A stretch of 33,914 nt of DNA from Lutibacter sp. (GCA_030683995.1 JAUXPH010000020.1:1-33914); one strand, 5' to 3'; numbered from the stretch's first letter, positions 7,539 through 16,750 are shown. A program made the numbers and translations. Notes: generated from the sequence alone by a model not told the origin.

Positions 7539-8312
7539 TTACTTTAAAAGTTTTTCGATTTTTTCTCTTTCTTCTTCCGCCAAAGCGCCGTCAACTAAAA
7601 TTCTGCCGCTGTATTCATCGGTTATGATTTTTTTGCGACTTGAAATTTCAACTTGTCTTTGTGGCGGAATGGTGAAAAAAGATCCGCCTGATGCGCCTCT
7701 TTCAATAGAAACAACTGCCAAACCATTTTTTACGTTTGATCTGATTCTGTTGTAGGCCGACAATAAATTGTCATCTATCAATTCAGCGTATTCTTTAGAT
7801 TTTTCAAGTAAAATGTTTTCTTCTTTTTCGGTGTCGCTCATAATATCATTCAACTCAGCAGCCTTATGTTTAAGCAATTCTTCTTTTCTGGCAAGGTTTA
7901 CTTTTGTGCCTTCAATCACTTCATTTTTTTGCTCAATTTTGGCTCTGTGTTCTTTGATTCTTTTTTCAGCCAATTCAATTTCAAGTTCTTGAAACTCAGT
8001 TTCTTTGCTGATTGAATTGAATTCTCTGTTGTTGCGAACTTTCTTTGATTGTTCTGTGTATTTTTTTACTAAAGCATTTGCTTCATCAATCACCAATTTT
8101 TTGTCGGTAATTTCTTTTTTTAGGGCAGCTACTTCTTCGTCTAAATTAACAAGTCTTTTGTTTAAACCAATAACTTCATCTTCTAAATCTTCAACTTCTA
8201 AAGGTAATTCGCCTCTTACGCTTTTAATTTCATCAATTCTTGAATCAATTAATTGCAAATCATAAAGAGCTCTTAACTTTTCTTCAACAGTAACTTCTTT
8301 GCTTTTAGCCAT
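7539..8312 (-). CDS. Coiled-coil protein with degenerate C-terminal zinc ribbon
   Basis: The 257-residue protein has a long, highly charged coiled coil (about 15-190) and a C-terminal segment homologous to the zinc ribbon of the family usually annotated as zinc ribbon domain protein next to Nif3. The four positions expected to be zinc cysteines are S208, S211, D232 and S235 (RGASGGSFFTIPPQ and DEYSGRILVD), so metal binding is not expected. The start is set at ATG 8312 (MAKSKEVTVEEK) and not the upstream ATG at 8393, because the upstream part lies inside the 3' end of the Nif3 gene. The Nif3 stop is one base from this ATG, so the two are translationally coupled. The function of the family is not established. 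A structural or nucleic-acid role is only a guess. Confidence 0.85.
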   Translation of the reverse strand: MAKSKEVTVEEKLRALYDLQLIDSRIDEIKSVRGELPLEVEDLEDEVIGLNKRLVNLDEEVAALKKEITDKKLVIDEANALVKKYTEQSKKVRNNREFNSISKETEFQELEIELAEKRIKEHRAKIEQKNEVIEGTKVNLARKEELLKHKAAELNDIMSDTEKEENILLEKSKEYAELIDDNLLSAYNRIRSNVKNGLAVVSIERGASGGSFFTIPPQRQVEISSRKKIITDEYSGRILVDGALAEEEREKIEKLLK

Positions 8313-8313
8313 A

Positions 8314-9408
8314 TTATAAGTAATAAATTGGATTTGTGTTTTTTTGTGATAAAATGATTGCAAAATTAGGAAATTTTTTTGTAAGTATATCAACTAAAAG
8401 ATTTTTTGTGAATTGTTCACTTTCGTAGTGCCCAATGTCAGCAATAACCAGTTTATTTTCAGCTTTGTAAAACTCGTGATATTTGATGTCGGCCGTCACA
8501 TAAATGTCGGCTCCAGCTTCTATGGCTTTCTCAATGGCAAAGCTTCCGGACCCACCTAAAACTGCAACTTTTATAATGGGATTACCCAACAACTCCGAAT
8601 GGCGAATGCCTTTTGAATTCATAGTGTTTTTTAAGAAATTCAGGAAGTTAGTTTCGCTGCTTTCTTCCGCCAATTCACCTATCATTCCCAAACCAATTTC
8701 CTGATTTGTATTCTCCAAAACAACGATTTCATAGGCAACTTCTTCGTAAGGATGCGATTCAAAAAGCGCGGAAAGGATATTTCTTTGCTTGTGTTTTTCA
8801 AAAATAACGCTGATTAAGGTTTCATTTTCCTGATGTAATTTTCCTTTTTCTCCATAAACCGGATTCGAATCTTCATTTCCTTTAAAAGTTCCGTAACCTT
8901 CTGCATTAAAACTGCAATTATCGTAATTGCCGACAGTTCCGGCACCTGCGTTAAAAAGCGCATGTCTCACTTTTTCTGCTTCAGCAATTGGTGCATAAGT
9001 GGTGAGTTTTTTAAGCGTATTTTTTTGCGGAATCAATATTTTTTTGTTTTTCAATCCTAAAACTTCACACATTTTTGCGTTTACGCCTTCAAATGAATTG
9101 TCCAAAGCCGTATGCATCGCATAAATGGCAATATTGTTTTTAATGGCTTTAATCACAGCGCGTTCCACATAATTTTTGCCGTTCAGTTTTTTTAAGCCTG
9201 AAAATAAAATGGGATGAAAACTTACGATTAAGTTGCACTTGTTTTCGATGGCTTCATCAACTACGGATTCTAAGGTGTCTAATGTCACCAAAACTCCGGT
9301 TACTTCGGTGTTGAAGTCGCCAACCAACAAACCCACATTGTCAAAATCTTCGGCATAATTCAAAGGAGCAATTTCTTCAATGCACAAAGCTATATCTTTA
9401 ATTTTCAT
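8314..9408 (-). CDS. Nif3-like dinuclear metal centre protein (DUF34)
   Basis: The 364 residues belong to the Nif3/YqfO family, called GTP cyclohydrolase 1 type 2 in some databases though that activity is doubtful. The N-terminal half has the metal-site sequence FHPILFSGLKKL and TALDNSFEGVN. A middle insertion (about 130-235) resembles the PII/CutA-like insert of YqfO, and the C-terminal half carries VLGGSGS, TADIKYH and IGHYESE. The start is ATG 9408 or 9411: the candidate -7 box TATCTTTG lies at 9438-9431, so the open frame beginning at 9450 would start upstream of it. It is the first gene of a pair with the coiled-coil protein and diverges from lpxK. Confidence 0.9.
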   Translation of the reverse strand: MKIKDIALCIEEIAPLNYAEDFDNVGLLVGDFNTEVTGVLVTLDTLESVVDEAIENKCNLIVSFHPILFSGLKKLNGKNYVERAVIKAIKNNIAIYAMHTALDNSFEGVNAKMCEVLGLKNKKILIPQKNTLKKLTTYAPIAEAEKVRHALFNAGAGTVGNYDNCSFNAEGYGTFKGNEDSNPVYGEKGKLHQENETLISVIFEKHKQRNILSALFESHPYEEVAYEIVVLENTNQEIGLGMIGELAEESSETNFLNFLKNTMNSKGIRHSELLGNPIIKVAVLGGSGSFAIEKAIEAGADIYVTADIKYHEFYKAENKLVIADIGHYESEQFTKNLLVDILTKKFPNFAIILSQKNTNPIYYL

Positions 9409-9430
9409 CATATCAAAATGGTTTGGTGAA

Positions 9431-9438
9431 CAAAGATA
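9431..9438 (-). promoter_or_regulatory. Candidate Nif3 gene -7 box
   Basis: The minus strand reads TATCTTTG, matching TAnnTTTG, about 20 bases before the start codons at 9411/9408. It supports the shorter N-terminus. Confidence 0.5.
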
Positions 9439-9493
9439 AATTTTACACAAGAAAGTTAAAGTAATAATGAATAAATTTTCTGATTTTGTTTTG

Positions 9494-9501
9494 TATTTTC
9501 G
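9494..9501 (+). promoter_or_regulatory. Candidate lpxK -7 box
   Basis: TATTTTCG differs from TAnnTTTG at one base and ends five bases before the GTG chosen as the lpxK start. The geometry is the same as for the genes starting at 5835 and 15165. Confidence 0.4.
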
Positions 9502-9506
9502 CTAAA

Positions 9507-10544
9507 GTGGAGTTTTTAAGAAAAATAGCATTTCCGTTTTCAATATTGTATGGATTAATTACAAGTTTGCGTAATTATTTATACGATGTTGCCTTATTGA
9601 AATCTACGGAATTTAAAACGCCAACGATTGTGGTCGGGAATTTAAGCGTTGGCGGCACAGGAAAAACGCCCCAGATTGAATATTTAATCGATTTATTGAA
9701 AAGTGATTACAAAATTGCGGTTTTAAGCAGGGGTTATAAAAGAAAAAGCAAGGGATTTTTGATGGCTGATTCAACTGTTTCTGCTGAAATTTTGGGTGAT
9801 GAACCTTTTCAAATTCATTTAAAATATCCTGAAGTGATTGTTTGCGTTGATGCAGACAGAACCAACGGAATTACAAAATTGGAGGAATTGGAAAATCCGC
9901 CAAAAATTATTTTGCTGGATGATGCTTTTCAACACAGAAAAGTTCGGGGCGGATTTAATATTCTGTTAACCACTTTCTCAAATTTGTATGTAAATGACAC
10001 GATGCTGCCAACCGGCGATTTACGTGAAAATGCTTCGGGAGCAAATAGGGCACAAGCCATTATTGTGACCAAATGTCCAACTGCTATTTCAGAAGCAGCA
10101 CAAGCAGAAATCATTAAAAAGTTACAGCCAAAAGCACATCAGCAAGTGTTTTTTACCGCCATAACTTATGATACGCAATTAAAAGGCGAATCAACAATCG
10201 ATTTAAGCGATTTGACCGATTCTGAAATTTTATTGGTAACTGGAATCGCGAATCCAAATCCGTTGTCAGATTATTTAAAAAGCAAAGAGCTATCTTTTAA
10301 ACATTTAAAATATGCGGATCATCATCATTTCAGTTTAAATGAACTTGAGGAAATAAATTCGACTTTTGAATCGTTATCAGCAACAAATAAAATAATTTTA
10401 ACAACAGAGAAGGATTATGTCCGTATTTTTGGCAAACTAAAAAACTTGCATTACATCTCAATAAAAACAACGTTTATAACTCATAAAAATGAGTTTAACA
10501 ATCTTATAAAAAATTATGTGGAACAAAGTTCAGGAAACAGTTAA
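9507..10544 (+). CDS. lpxK: Tetraacyldisaccharide 4'-kinase
   Basis: LpxK phosphorylates the 4' position of the lipid A disaccharide at the inner face of the cytoplasmic membrane, so the organism makes lipid A. The protein has 345 residues from GTG 9507, with an N-terminal hydrophobic membrane anchor (about 8-25) followed by the P-loop VGNLSVGGTGKTP (about 43-55). ILLDDAFQHRKV is the family's conserved aspartate/histidine segment. The open frame also allows a TTG at 9486, but that lies upstream of the -7 box, and VEFLRKIAFPF matches usual family N-termini. The 3' end overlaps the purine nucleoside phosphorylase gene by 29 bases, so the two form one operon. Confidence 0.95.
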   Translation: MEFLRKIAFPFSILYGLITSLRNYLYDVALLKSTEFKTPTIVVGNLSVGGTGKTPQIEYLIDLLKSDYKIAVLSRGYKRKSKGFLMADSTVSAEILGDEPFQIHLKYPEVIVCVDADRTNGITKLEELENPPKIILLDDAFQHRKVRGGFNILLTTFSNLYVNDTMLPTGDLRENASGANRAQAIIVTKCPTAISEAAQAEIIKKLQPKAHQQVFFTAITYDTQLKGESTIDLSDLTDSEILLVTGIANPNPLSDYLKSKELSFKHLKYADHHHFSLNELEEINSTFESLSATNKIILTTEKDYVRIFGKLKNLHYISIKTTFITHKNEFNNLIKNYVEQSSGNS

Positions 10545-11373
10545 ATTCTTACAAAATAAAGGAATTTCAAAAGCAGATTACGGTATTATTTTAGGAACAG
10601 GCTTGGGCAATTTGGTGGAGAAAATCGATATCGAATTTTCAATTCCTTACAATAAGATTCCCAATTTTCCGGTTTCAACGGTTGAAGGCCATTCGGGAGA
10701 ATTGATTTTTGGCACCATCGGCACCAAAAAAGTGATTGCGATGCGTGGCCGATTTCATTATTATGAAGGCTGGACGATGGAACAAACTGTTTTTCCGGTG
10801 CGCGTGATGAAATTTTTGGGTGTTGAAAATTTAATTGTTTCAAATGCATCAGGAGGCGTAAATCCGGCTTTTAAAGTCGGCGACATTATGATCATAACCG
10901 ATCATATTAATTTTATGCCGGTTCATCCTTTGCACGGCAAAAATGATGAACGTTTTGGGCCGAGATTTGTTGATATGCACGAGGCTTACAGCAAAAAAAT
11001 GATTGCTAAAATGGAAGAAGTTGCACTAAGGTTAAATATTCCGGTTCATAAAGGAATTTATTTGGCGTTGCAAGGACCAACTTTTGAAACACCCGCAGAA
11101 TATAAAATGGTAAAAATATTGGGAGCTGATGCGGTTGGAATGTCAACCGTGCCTGAAGTGATTGTCGCCAAACATATGGGAATGATATGTTTTGGAATCT
11201 CCGTAATTACCGATTTGGGTGTTGAAGGCATTGTGGAAGCTGTTTCACACGAAGAAGTGCAAAAAGTGGCTAAAATCGCCGAAAAATCAGTCGGGAAATT
11301 GGTGGAAGAATTTATAAAAAGCCCCCTAACCCCTGCCTCGCCGGCAGGCAGGCCCGAAGGGCAATGTCATTAA
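10516..11373 (+). CDS. Purine nucleoside phosphorylase with repeat-derived C-terminal tail
   Basis: This is a trimeric-type purine nucleoside phosphorylase of the PNP/MTAP family, which splits purine nucleosides with phosphate for salvage. Visible motifs are ILGTGLGNL (phosphate site), EGHSGELIFG, MRGRFHYYEGW, SNASGGVNP, QGPTFETPAEY and GMSTVPEVIVA with VITDLG. Of 285 residues, about 268 are normal family sequence ending near VEEFIK. The last 17 (SPLTPASPAGRPEGQCH) are encoded by the left end of an interspersed repeat at 11320-11520, so the native stop codon appears to have been replaced. The tail lies outside the catalytic fold, and the enzyme is probably functional. Confidence 0.94.
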   Translation: MWNKVQETVKFLQNKGISKADYGIILGTGLGNLVEKIDIEFSIPYNKIPNFPVSTVEGHSGELIFGTIGTKKVIAMRGRFHYYEGWTMEQTVFPVRVMKFLGVENLIVSNASGGVNPAFKVGDIMIITDHINFMPVHPLHGKNDERFGPRFVDMHEAYSKKMIAKMEEVALRLNIPVHKGIYLALQGPTFETPAEYKMVKILGADAVGMSTVPEVIVAKHMGMICFGISVITDLGVEGIVEAVSHEEVQKVAKIAEKSVGKLVEEFIKSPLTPASPAGRPEGQCH

Positions 11374-11520
11374 GTTAAGACATTTACTCCTTTTTTTTGT
11401 CCTTCCGAGGCACGAGGAATCTCATATGTTATGGTTGTTTGATGTGATTCCTCCTTTGTCGGAATGACAAATATTTCCTTAACTTAATGACATCGCGCGG
11501 TAGGGGCTGGGGATAGGACT
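11320..11520. repeat. Foldback interspersed repeat between PNP and Ppx genes
   Basis: A nested inverted structure of about 200 bases, richer in G+C than its neighbours. The perfect 16-base arms are 11364-11379 (atgtcattaagttaag) and its complement at 11478-11493. Imperfect inner arms are 11398-11424 and 11443-11469. The outer C-rich and G-rich ends are 11320-11362 and 11494-11518, and a small palindrome centred on GCCGGC lies at 11340-11345. There is no transposase. The inner part (AGGAATC, CGGAATGACA) looks to me like a family dispersed in Bacteroidota genomes, which is recalled and not checked. It runs into the 3' end of the PNP gene and stops at the Ppx/GppA stop codon. Confidence 0.8.
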
Positions 11521-12413
11521 TATTTTTCAAAATATAAATTTTTCACAATACCATCCGCAAGTCCAATTTTTGGGACAAATATTTTATTTGCGCCGCTCCA
11601 TTCCATAATCGATAAATAAATTTTGGTTGCAGGAATAATTACATCGGCCCTGTCCGGATTTAAGTCCAGCTGCATGATGCGTTCTTCATAACTTAAATTA
11701 CTCAATAATTCCAGTTGATCTTTTATATAGCTTAAATACAGCGGTTTACCCATTGGTTTTCCTGAAATTTTGAAAATTTTATTGATGTTTCCTCCAGAAC
11801 CAATGACAGAAATCCTTTTTAAGTTTTTTGTATTTTCTTTGACCCAGAGCTCTATGCTTTTCCAAATATTTTTAAATTCTTTATTGTCGTCCAACAAACG
11901 CACGGTTCCTATTTTAAAGGATTTTGAGTTGATAATTTTTCCTTTTGAAAAAAGCGTTATTTCGGTGCTTCCACCGCCAACATCAACATATAAATAAGAA
12001 TTTTTAGCGGTAATGACCGTGCTTAAATCTGTTCCAAAAATAATCTTGGCTTCTTGCGTGCCATCAATAATGTCAATTTTTACGGAAGTTTTATCAAATA
12101 TTTCTTTGGCAACTTCATTTCCGTTACTTGCTTCGCGCATTGCAGATGTGGCGCAGGCTTTATATTTTTGAACGCCATGAACTTCCATCAATAATTTAAA
12201 AGCTTCCATGGCCTTAATCATCCTGATTTTATTTTCTTCTGAAATTTTTCCGTTTAAAAAAGTGTCGGCACCCAAACGAATGGGAACCCGAACCAATGCC
12301 GATTTTTTAAAACTTGGCTCTTGGATTTTGTTTTGTTCCGTAATAACATTCACCAGCAACAATCTTATTGCGTTAGATCCAATGTCAATTCCGGCAAGTT
12401 TTTCAATTTTCAA
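11520..12413 (-). CDS. Exopolyphosphatase / pppGpp phosphatase (Ppx/GppA family)
   Basis: This is an ASKHA-fold phosphatase of the Ppx/GppA family, which removes terminal phosphate from polyphosphate or from pppGpp. The phosphate-binding motifs are GIDIGSNAIRLLL near the N-terminus, KACATSAMREASNG, and YLYVDVGGGSTEITLF. At 297 residues it is the short form, with the two ASKHA halves and no C-terminal HD domain. Sequence alone does not separate polyphosphate from pppGpp as substrate. It is the last gene of the minus-strand run, seven bases after sixA. A foldback repeat begins at its stop codon. Confidence 0.9.
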   Translation of the reverse strand: MKIEKLAGIDIGSNAIRLLLVNVITEQNKIQEPSFKKSALVRVPIRLGADTFLNGKISEENKIRMIKAMEAFKLLMEVHGVQKYKACATSAMREASNGNEVAKEIFDKTSVKIDIIDGTQEAKIIFGTDLSTVITAKNSYLYVDVGGGSTEITLFSKGKIINSKSFKIGTVRLLDDNKEFKNIWKSIELWVKENTKNLKRISVIGSGGNINKIFKISGKPMGKPLYLSYIKDQLELLSNLSYEERIMQLDLNPDRADVIIPATKIYLSIMEWSGANKIFVPKIGLADGIVKNLYFEK

Positions 12414-12420
12414 ATTAGTG

Positions 12421-12909
12421 CTATTTATAATTTTTAGGAAATTCTGTTAAAAAAGTTTTTCCCGATTTAATGTCTTTCCAATGATTGGTGTCGAATTTGA
12501 TGCCAACAACGCCGCAAGTTGGTACTTTATCTACGTGAATACTTCCAAATTTATTCACAAAATCGCTGATTCCGTGGTCGTGGCTAAAAATAATGGCCGA
12601 ATCAAATCCGTCATCCAAAGCTTTTACGGTTTTTATCAAATAACCGTCGCTAAAATTGAACAGCGATTTGCTAATCCTCAAATTTGCAAGCGGAAAATTA
12701 AAAGTGTAGGTAAAAATCATTGCGGTATGCAAAGCCCTGTTTGCGCAACTTGCGATAAACACATCTGGCGTCGCAATTTTTTTTTGCAGCACGTTCGAAA
12801 TCAAATAAGCGTCGTTAATTCCGCGTTCTTTCAACGGTCGGTCAATGTCTTTTATGCCTTCATATTCCCAAGAAGATTTTGCGTGCCTAACAATATAGAG
12901 TGTTTTCAT
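12421..12909 (-). CDS. sixA: SixA-like histidine phosphatase
   Basis: A 162-residue histidine phosphatase (phosphoglycerate mutase fold) of the SixA branch. The catalytic RH is in TLYIVRHAKS (H9), DRPLKERG follows, and the second histidine is in IIFSHDHGISDF. Escherichia coli SixA dephosphorylates phosphohistidine in phosphorelay or phosphotransferase proteins. The target here is unknown. It sits between pdxH (28 bases) and the Ppx/GppA gene (seven bases). The pairing with a polyphosphatase suggests phosphate or stringent-response physiology, but this is inference. Confidence 0.88.
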   Translation of the reverse strand: MKTLYIVRHAKSSWEYEGIKDIDRPLKERGINDAYLISNVLQKKIATPDVFIASCANRALHTAMIFTYTFNFPLANLRISKSLFNFSDGYLIKTVKALDDGFDSAIIFSHDHGISDFVNKFGSIHVDKVPTCGVVGIKFDTNHWKDIKSGKTFLTEFPKNYK

Positions 12910-12937
12910 TTTTTTTATTGAGTTTCAAAGTTACTAT

Positions 12938-13585
12938 TTAAGGAGCCAATCGCTCAATTTTCCAATTATAATCTTCCTGTAAGGTATATCTTATTCTGTC
13001 GTGCATGCGATTTGGTCGTCCTTGCCAAAATTCCATGCTTATTGGTTTTACTAGGATTCCGCCCCAATGTTTTGGCCTTGGAATCTCTTTGTTTTCGTAT
13101 TGTTTTTCAAAGGTAGCCAATCGCTCGTCTAAATAATTTCTGGAAGGAACCGCTTCACTTTGGTCAGAAGCCCAAGCGCCTAATTTACTTCCATCGGGTC
13201 TTGATTCAAAATAGCCATCCGACAAATTTTCTGAAAGTTTTTCTGCAACACCTTTAATAATAATCTGGCGTTCTATGCCTGCCCAGAAAAAAGACAGACA
13301 AACATGAGGGTTTAGGGCAATTGCTTTTCCTTTTTCGCTGTTGTAATTGGTAAAAAAAACAAATCCTTCCCAAGTGAATTTTTTTAATAAAACAACTCTG
13401 GCTTTTGGAAATCCATCTGAGCCAATGGTAGAAACTGTTACCGCATTCACTTCAGAATCTCCTCCAAATTCCTCCACTTCAAAAAACCATTTTTGAAATA
13501 ACTCCATCGGATTTTCCGAAATTCCCTCTTCAGAAAGTTCGCTTTTTTGGTAATTTTTCCTATAATTGCTTAAATCATTCTCCAT
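12938..13585 (-). CDS. pdxH: Pyridoxamine 5'-phosphate oxidase
   Basis: This FMN enzyme oxidises pyridoxine or pyridoxamine phosphate to pyridoxal phosphate. It has 215 residues, the usual length. Family features include the N-terminal YRKNYQKSEL, the FMN-binding KARVVLLKKFTWEGFVFFTNY segment, SRPDGSKLGAWASDQSE, and a C-terminus WQGRPNRMHDRIRYT ending in ERLAP. It lies nine bases after the symporter gene in the same run. The product is the cofactor of GcvP and HemL, both encoded in this window. Confidence 0.97.
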   Translation of the reverse strand: MENDLSNYRKNYQKSELSEEGISENPMELFQKWFFEVEEFGGDSEVNAVTVSTIGSDGFPKARVVLLKKFTWEGFVFFTNYNSEKGKAIALNPHVCLSFFWAGIERQIIIKGVAEKLSENLSDGYFESRPDGSKLGAWASDQSEAVPSRNYLDERLATFEKQYENKEIPRPKHWGGILVKPISMEFWQGRPNRMHDRIRYTLQEDYNWKIERLAP

Positions 13586-13594
13586 ATTGCAAAA

Positions 13595-15088
13595 TTAAAA
13601 ATCTTTTATGACTTTTTCATTGATTTCTTTTTTTGGTGCTTTTATGATTAAAAGTCCAATAAAAGTGATGATTCCGTTTACAATTAAGAGCTCATAGCCA
13701 AACACATAGCCATTTAATAGTTGGGTTGAATAATCGTTTAAATAATAGGTAATAATTACCGAAAGAATTGCAACAGCCCACACTAAAGAATCTTTTACGG
13801 GGATTTTTGTGAAAATTCCAAAGGCAAACAAACCCAAAAGTGGTCCGTAAGTATAGGAAGCGACTTGCAACACACTGCTGATTACGTTTTCTTTTAATAC
13901 ATATCGAAATAGGATGATGACCAAAATTAATACGACTGAAACAGCAATATGTGTCTTTTTTCGAATTGCGGTTTGTTTTGATTTTTCTCGGTTTTCAATG
14001 TCAAGAAAATCGACACAAAAGGAAGTGGTTAAAGCCGTTAAGGCACTGTCGGCACTCGAATAAGCGGCAGCAATCAATCCTAAAATAAAAAAGATACCGA
14101 TGTAAATTCCCAAATCACCATGAAGCGCGATTTCGGGAAATAACAAGTCGGTTTTTATTGAGCCATCAACAACTGGTGTTACAATCCCAAATTTTTCGGC
14201 GTAAATAAACAATAAAGCGCCTAAAACTAAAAACACAAAATTGACTAGAATCAGCACAAAGCCAAGTGTCACCACATTCCATTGCGCTTCTTTGGTATTT
14301 TTGCAAGTCAGGTTTTTTTGCATCATATCCTGGTCCAAACCAGTCATCGCAATGGCAATAAACATTCCGCCAAAAAACGATTTTAAAAAGTGTTTCTTGT
14401 CGCTAAAATCGTCGGTAAATATGATTTTGCTGTAATGTTTAAATTCCTCCGAAGAAAAAATATCAGAGATAGACCACTCTAACTTGTTGATAATGATGAT
14501 TATAGTAGCAAAAAGTGCAAAAAGCATAAAAGCGGTTTGAAGCGTATCAGTCCATACAATGGTTTTAATTCCGCCTTTAAAAGTATAAATCCAAATCAGG
14601 AAAATAGAGAGAATTACGGTAATTTCAAAAGGAACATTCCAAGCGTCAAAAATGTAATATTGTAAAACGGAAGCCACTAAAAATAACCTGAAAGCAGAGC
14701 CTAAAACCCGGGAAACAAAAAAGAAAAAGGCGCCTGTTTTGTGTGAAGTCGGTCCAAATCGATGTTTTAAAAATTCGTAAATTGAAGTTACCTGCATATT
14801 ATAATAAATGGGAATCAGCACATAAGCAATCACCAAATAGCCAAACATATAGCCAAAAACGATTTGCATATAGCTAAATTGGGAACTTTGCACCCATCCG
14901 GGAATCGATATAAAAGTAACACCGGATAGTGAAGCGCCAACCATTCCGAAAGCGACAATGTACCAAGGCGATTTTTTGTTTGCCTTAAAAAAAGTGTCAT
15001 TATTGTCGCTTTTCCCTGTGAAATAGGCAATTATAAGCAGTATACAAAAATAAACGGCAATCAGGGAAAGAATATAAATTGGCTTCAT
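13595..15088 (-). CDS. Sodium:solute symporter
   Basis: A 497-residue transporter of the SSS family (LeuT fold) with about 13 predicted membrane helices. Family features are the unwound-helix region [18 protein letters not shown] near residues 53-70, the motif [18 protein letters not shown], and the Na-site helix region [23 protein letters not shown]. The solute cannot be read from sequence. It is first in a tight run with pdxH, sixA and the Ppx/GppA gene, and its promoter region overlaps that of the divergent recR. Confidence 0.93.
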   Translation of the reverse strand: MKPIYILSLIAVYFCILLIIAYFTGKSDNNDTFFKANKKSPWYIVAFGMVGASLSGVTFISIPGWVQSSQFSYMQIVFGYMFGYLVIAYVLIPIYYNMQVTSIYEFLKHRFGPTSHKTGAFFFFVSRVLGSAFRLFLVASVLQYYIFDAWNVPFEITVILSIFLIWIYTFKGGIKTIVWTDTLQTAFMLFALFATIIIIINKLEWSISDIFSSEEFKHYSKIIFTDDFSDKKHFLKSFFGGMFIAIAMTGLDQDMMQKNLTCKNTKEAQWNVVTLGFVLILVNFVFLVLGALLFIYAEKFGIVTPVVDGSIKTDLLFPEIALHGDLGIYIGIFFILGLIAAAYSSADSALTALTTSFCVDFLDIENREKSKQTAIRKKTHIAVSVVLILVIILFRYVLKENVISSVLQVASYTYGPLLGLFAFGIFTKIPVKDSLVWAVAILSVIITYYLNDYSTQLLNGYVFGYELLIVNGIITFIGLLIIKAPKKEINEKVIKDF

Positions 15089-15122
15089 TAAATATTTTTA
15101 TTATTATGGTTAACAAAGAAAG

Positions 15123-15130
15123 CAAAATTA
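15123..15130 (-). promoter_or_regulatory. Candidate symporter -7 box
   Basis: The minus strand reads TAATTTTG, matching TAnnTTTG, 34 bases before the symporter ATG. It abuts the recR -33 element, so the two divergent promoters may exclude each other. Confidence 0.4.
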
Positions 15131-15160
15131 TTGGGAATATCTTCTCTAATTGTATATTTG
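15131..15160 (+). promoter_or_regulatory. recR promoter
   Basis: TTG (15131-15133), 19 bases, then TATATTTG (15153-15160) fits the Bacteroidota consensus TTG-N19-TAnnTTTG exactly. It ends four bases before the recR ATG. This is the best promoter match in the window. Confidence 0.7.
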
Positions 15161-15164
15161 CAAC

Positions 15165-15776
15165 ATGAATTTTTCGTCAAAAATTTTAGAAAATGCCGTA
15201 AATGAAGTTGCTCAATTGCCCGGAATTGGCAAAAGAACCGCTTTGCGTTTGGTTTTGCATTTATTGAAGCAGCCGGCATCGCAAACGCACCAATTGGCGG
15301 CCGGACTTATTAAATTGGTGGACGAGATTAAATTTTGTGAAAAATGCCACAATATTTCCGACAAGGATATCTGTGAAATTTGTTCAAATCCCTCCCGAAA
15401 TTCTGAAATTATTTGTGTGGTTGAAGATGTGCGCGATGTAATGGCCATTGAAAATACGTCGCAATTTAGGGGATTGTACCACGTTTTGGGCGGAAAAATT
15501 TCTCCTATCGAAGGCATTGGCCCGCATAATTTAACCATTGAAAGCTTGATTGAAAAAGTAAAATCGGGAACCATAAAAGAGGTGATTTTTGCGTTAAGTT
15601 CTACCATTGAAGGCGATACCACAAACTTTTATATTTACAGGCAATTGGAAAGTTTGCCTATCAAAACTTCAACCATAGCGCGTGGAATTGCGGTAGGCGA
15701 TGAGCTCCAATATGCCGATGAGGTTACTTTGGGCAGAAGTATCGTGAACCGAATCCCGTTTGATAAATCTTTTTAA
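15165..15776 (+). CDS. recR: Recombination protein RecR
   Basis: RecR forms a ring-shaped clamp that works with RecO and RecF in recombinational repair. The 203 residues show an N-terminal helix-hairpin-helix ([17 protein letters not shown]), a four-cysteine zinc finger ([16 protein letters not shown]), and a Toprim domain with [12 protein letters not shown] and YHVLGG. The Walker-like C-terminus includes [24 protein letters not shown]. The ATG at 15165 is chosen over an upstream TTG at 15150 because the promoter -7 box lies at 15153-15160. It diverges from the symporter and converges on corA, with no obvious terminator hairpin in the 47 bases between. Confidence 0.97.
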   Translation: MNFSSKILENAVNEVAQLPGIGKRTALRLVLHLLKQPASQTHQLAAGLIKLVDEIKFCEKCHNISDKDICEICSNPSRNSEIICVVEDVRDVMAIENTSQFRGLYHVLGGKISPIEGIGPHNLTIESLIEKVKSGTIKEVIFALSSTIEGDTTNFYIYRQLESLPIKTSTIARGIAVGDELQYADEVTLGRSIVNRIPFDKSF

Positions 15777-15823
15777 TTAAATTTCGCATTTTCCAAAAAA
15801 AAAGGCCATTCAATAAAACAGAT

Positions 15824-16750
15824 TTAAAACCATCTTCTTTTCCAAAAAAGAAAAACACCCAATAGCGAGAACATAAAAGATATTATTAAAACAATCCAAA
15901 ATCCCCAAACGTTATCTTGTAATGCGTTTGGAACATTCATTCCATATAAACTCGCAACCAGCGTAGGAATCATTAAAATAATCGAAATTGAAGTTAATTG
16001 CTTCATAATAACATTTAGATTGTTGCTGATTACAGAGGCGTAAGCATCCATCATTCCTGTTAAAATATCATTATATATATTTGTTGTTTCCAAAGCTTGC
16101 CTTAATTCAATTTCAACATCTTCAATTAAATCTTCATCTAAAATGTTTTTATTGACTTTCAAATTTTTAACCCGATGCACTAAAATCGCATTACCCCTTA
16201 ATGAGGTTGTAAAATAAACAAGACATTTTTCAATTTTGAATAAAGTTTGCAAATCTTCATTTCTGATCGATTTTTCCAGCGTGTTTTCAGCCGATTTTAT
16301 TTGTTGGTTTATTTGTTTTAAATATTTAAGAAACCAAACACTTGATGATAAAAATAGCTGCAATATGAAATCATAATTATTTTGTTTGATAATATTTTTT
16401 CGTCTTGAGAATTGTATAAAATCCGGAATCAAATCGGTTTTATAAAAGCAAATTGACACAAAAACATCTCCCTTAAAAATAATTCCGACCGGACCTGTTT
16501 CAAAAGGGTTATTTGTTTTATGGTTTTTAAATGGAATCCTGAATAAAATGAAAACCCAGCCGTCTTCAATTTCAATACGCGGACGCTCATCTATATCTTC
16601 AATATCATTATAAAATGCTTCAGGAATTTGTAATTCATTTAAAAGATATTTTTTATCATCTTCGGTAGGCTTTTCAATGTTAACCCAACAATTTGGTTCC
16701 CATTTATCGGATTTAATAAGTCCTTGTCCGTTTATTAAAAATGATTTCAT
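15824..16750 (-). CDS. corA: CorA-like magnesium transporter
   Basis: A 308-residue CorA family divalent-cation channel with a large N-terminal cytoplasmic domain and two C-terminal helices. The signature GMN lies at the end of the first helix (SLYGMNVP), and the positively charged tail KRRWF follows the second. Mg2+ is the usual substrate, but Co2+ or Zn2+ cannot be excluded. It appears to stand alone, separated from the ior-acd operon by about 136 bases that hold no visible gene. Confidence 0.92.
   Translation of the reverse strand: MKSFLINGQGLIKSDKWEPNCWVNIEKPTEDDKKYLLNELQIPEAFYNDIEDIDERPRIEIEDGWVFILFRIPFKNHKTNNPFETGPVGIIFKGDVFVSICFYKTDLIPDFIQFSRRKNIIKQNNYDFILQLFLSSSVWFLKYLKQINQQIKSAENTLEKSIRNEDLQTLFKIEKCLVYFTTSLRGNAILVHRVKNLKVNKNILDEDLIEDVEIELRQALETTNIYNDILTGMMDAYASVISNNLNVIMKQLTSISIILMIPTLVASLYGMNVPNALQDNVWGFWIVLIISFMFSLLGVFLFWKRRWF

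Noticed and set aside
12481-12921. Open frame of 146 codons on the plus strand opposite sixA
   Set aside because: It is antisense to a gene with clear histidine phosphatase motifs and shows no family resemblance of its own.
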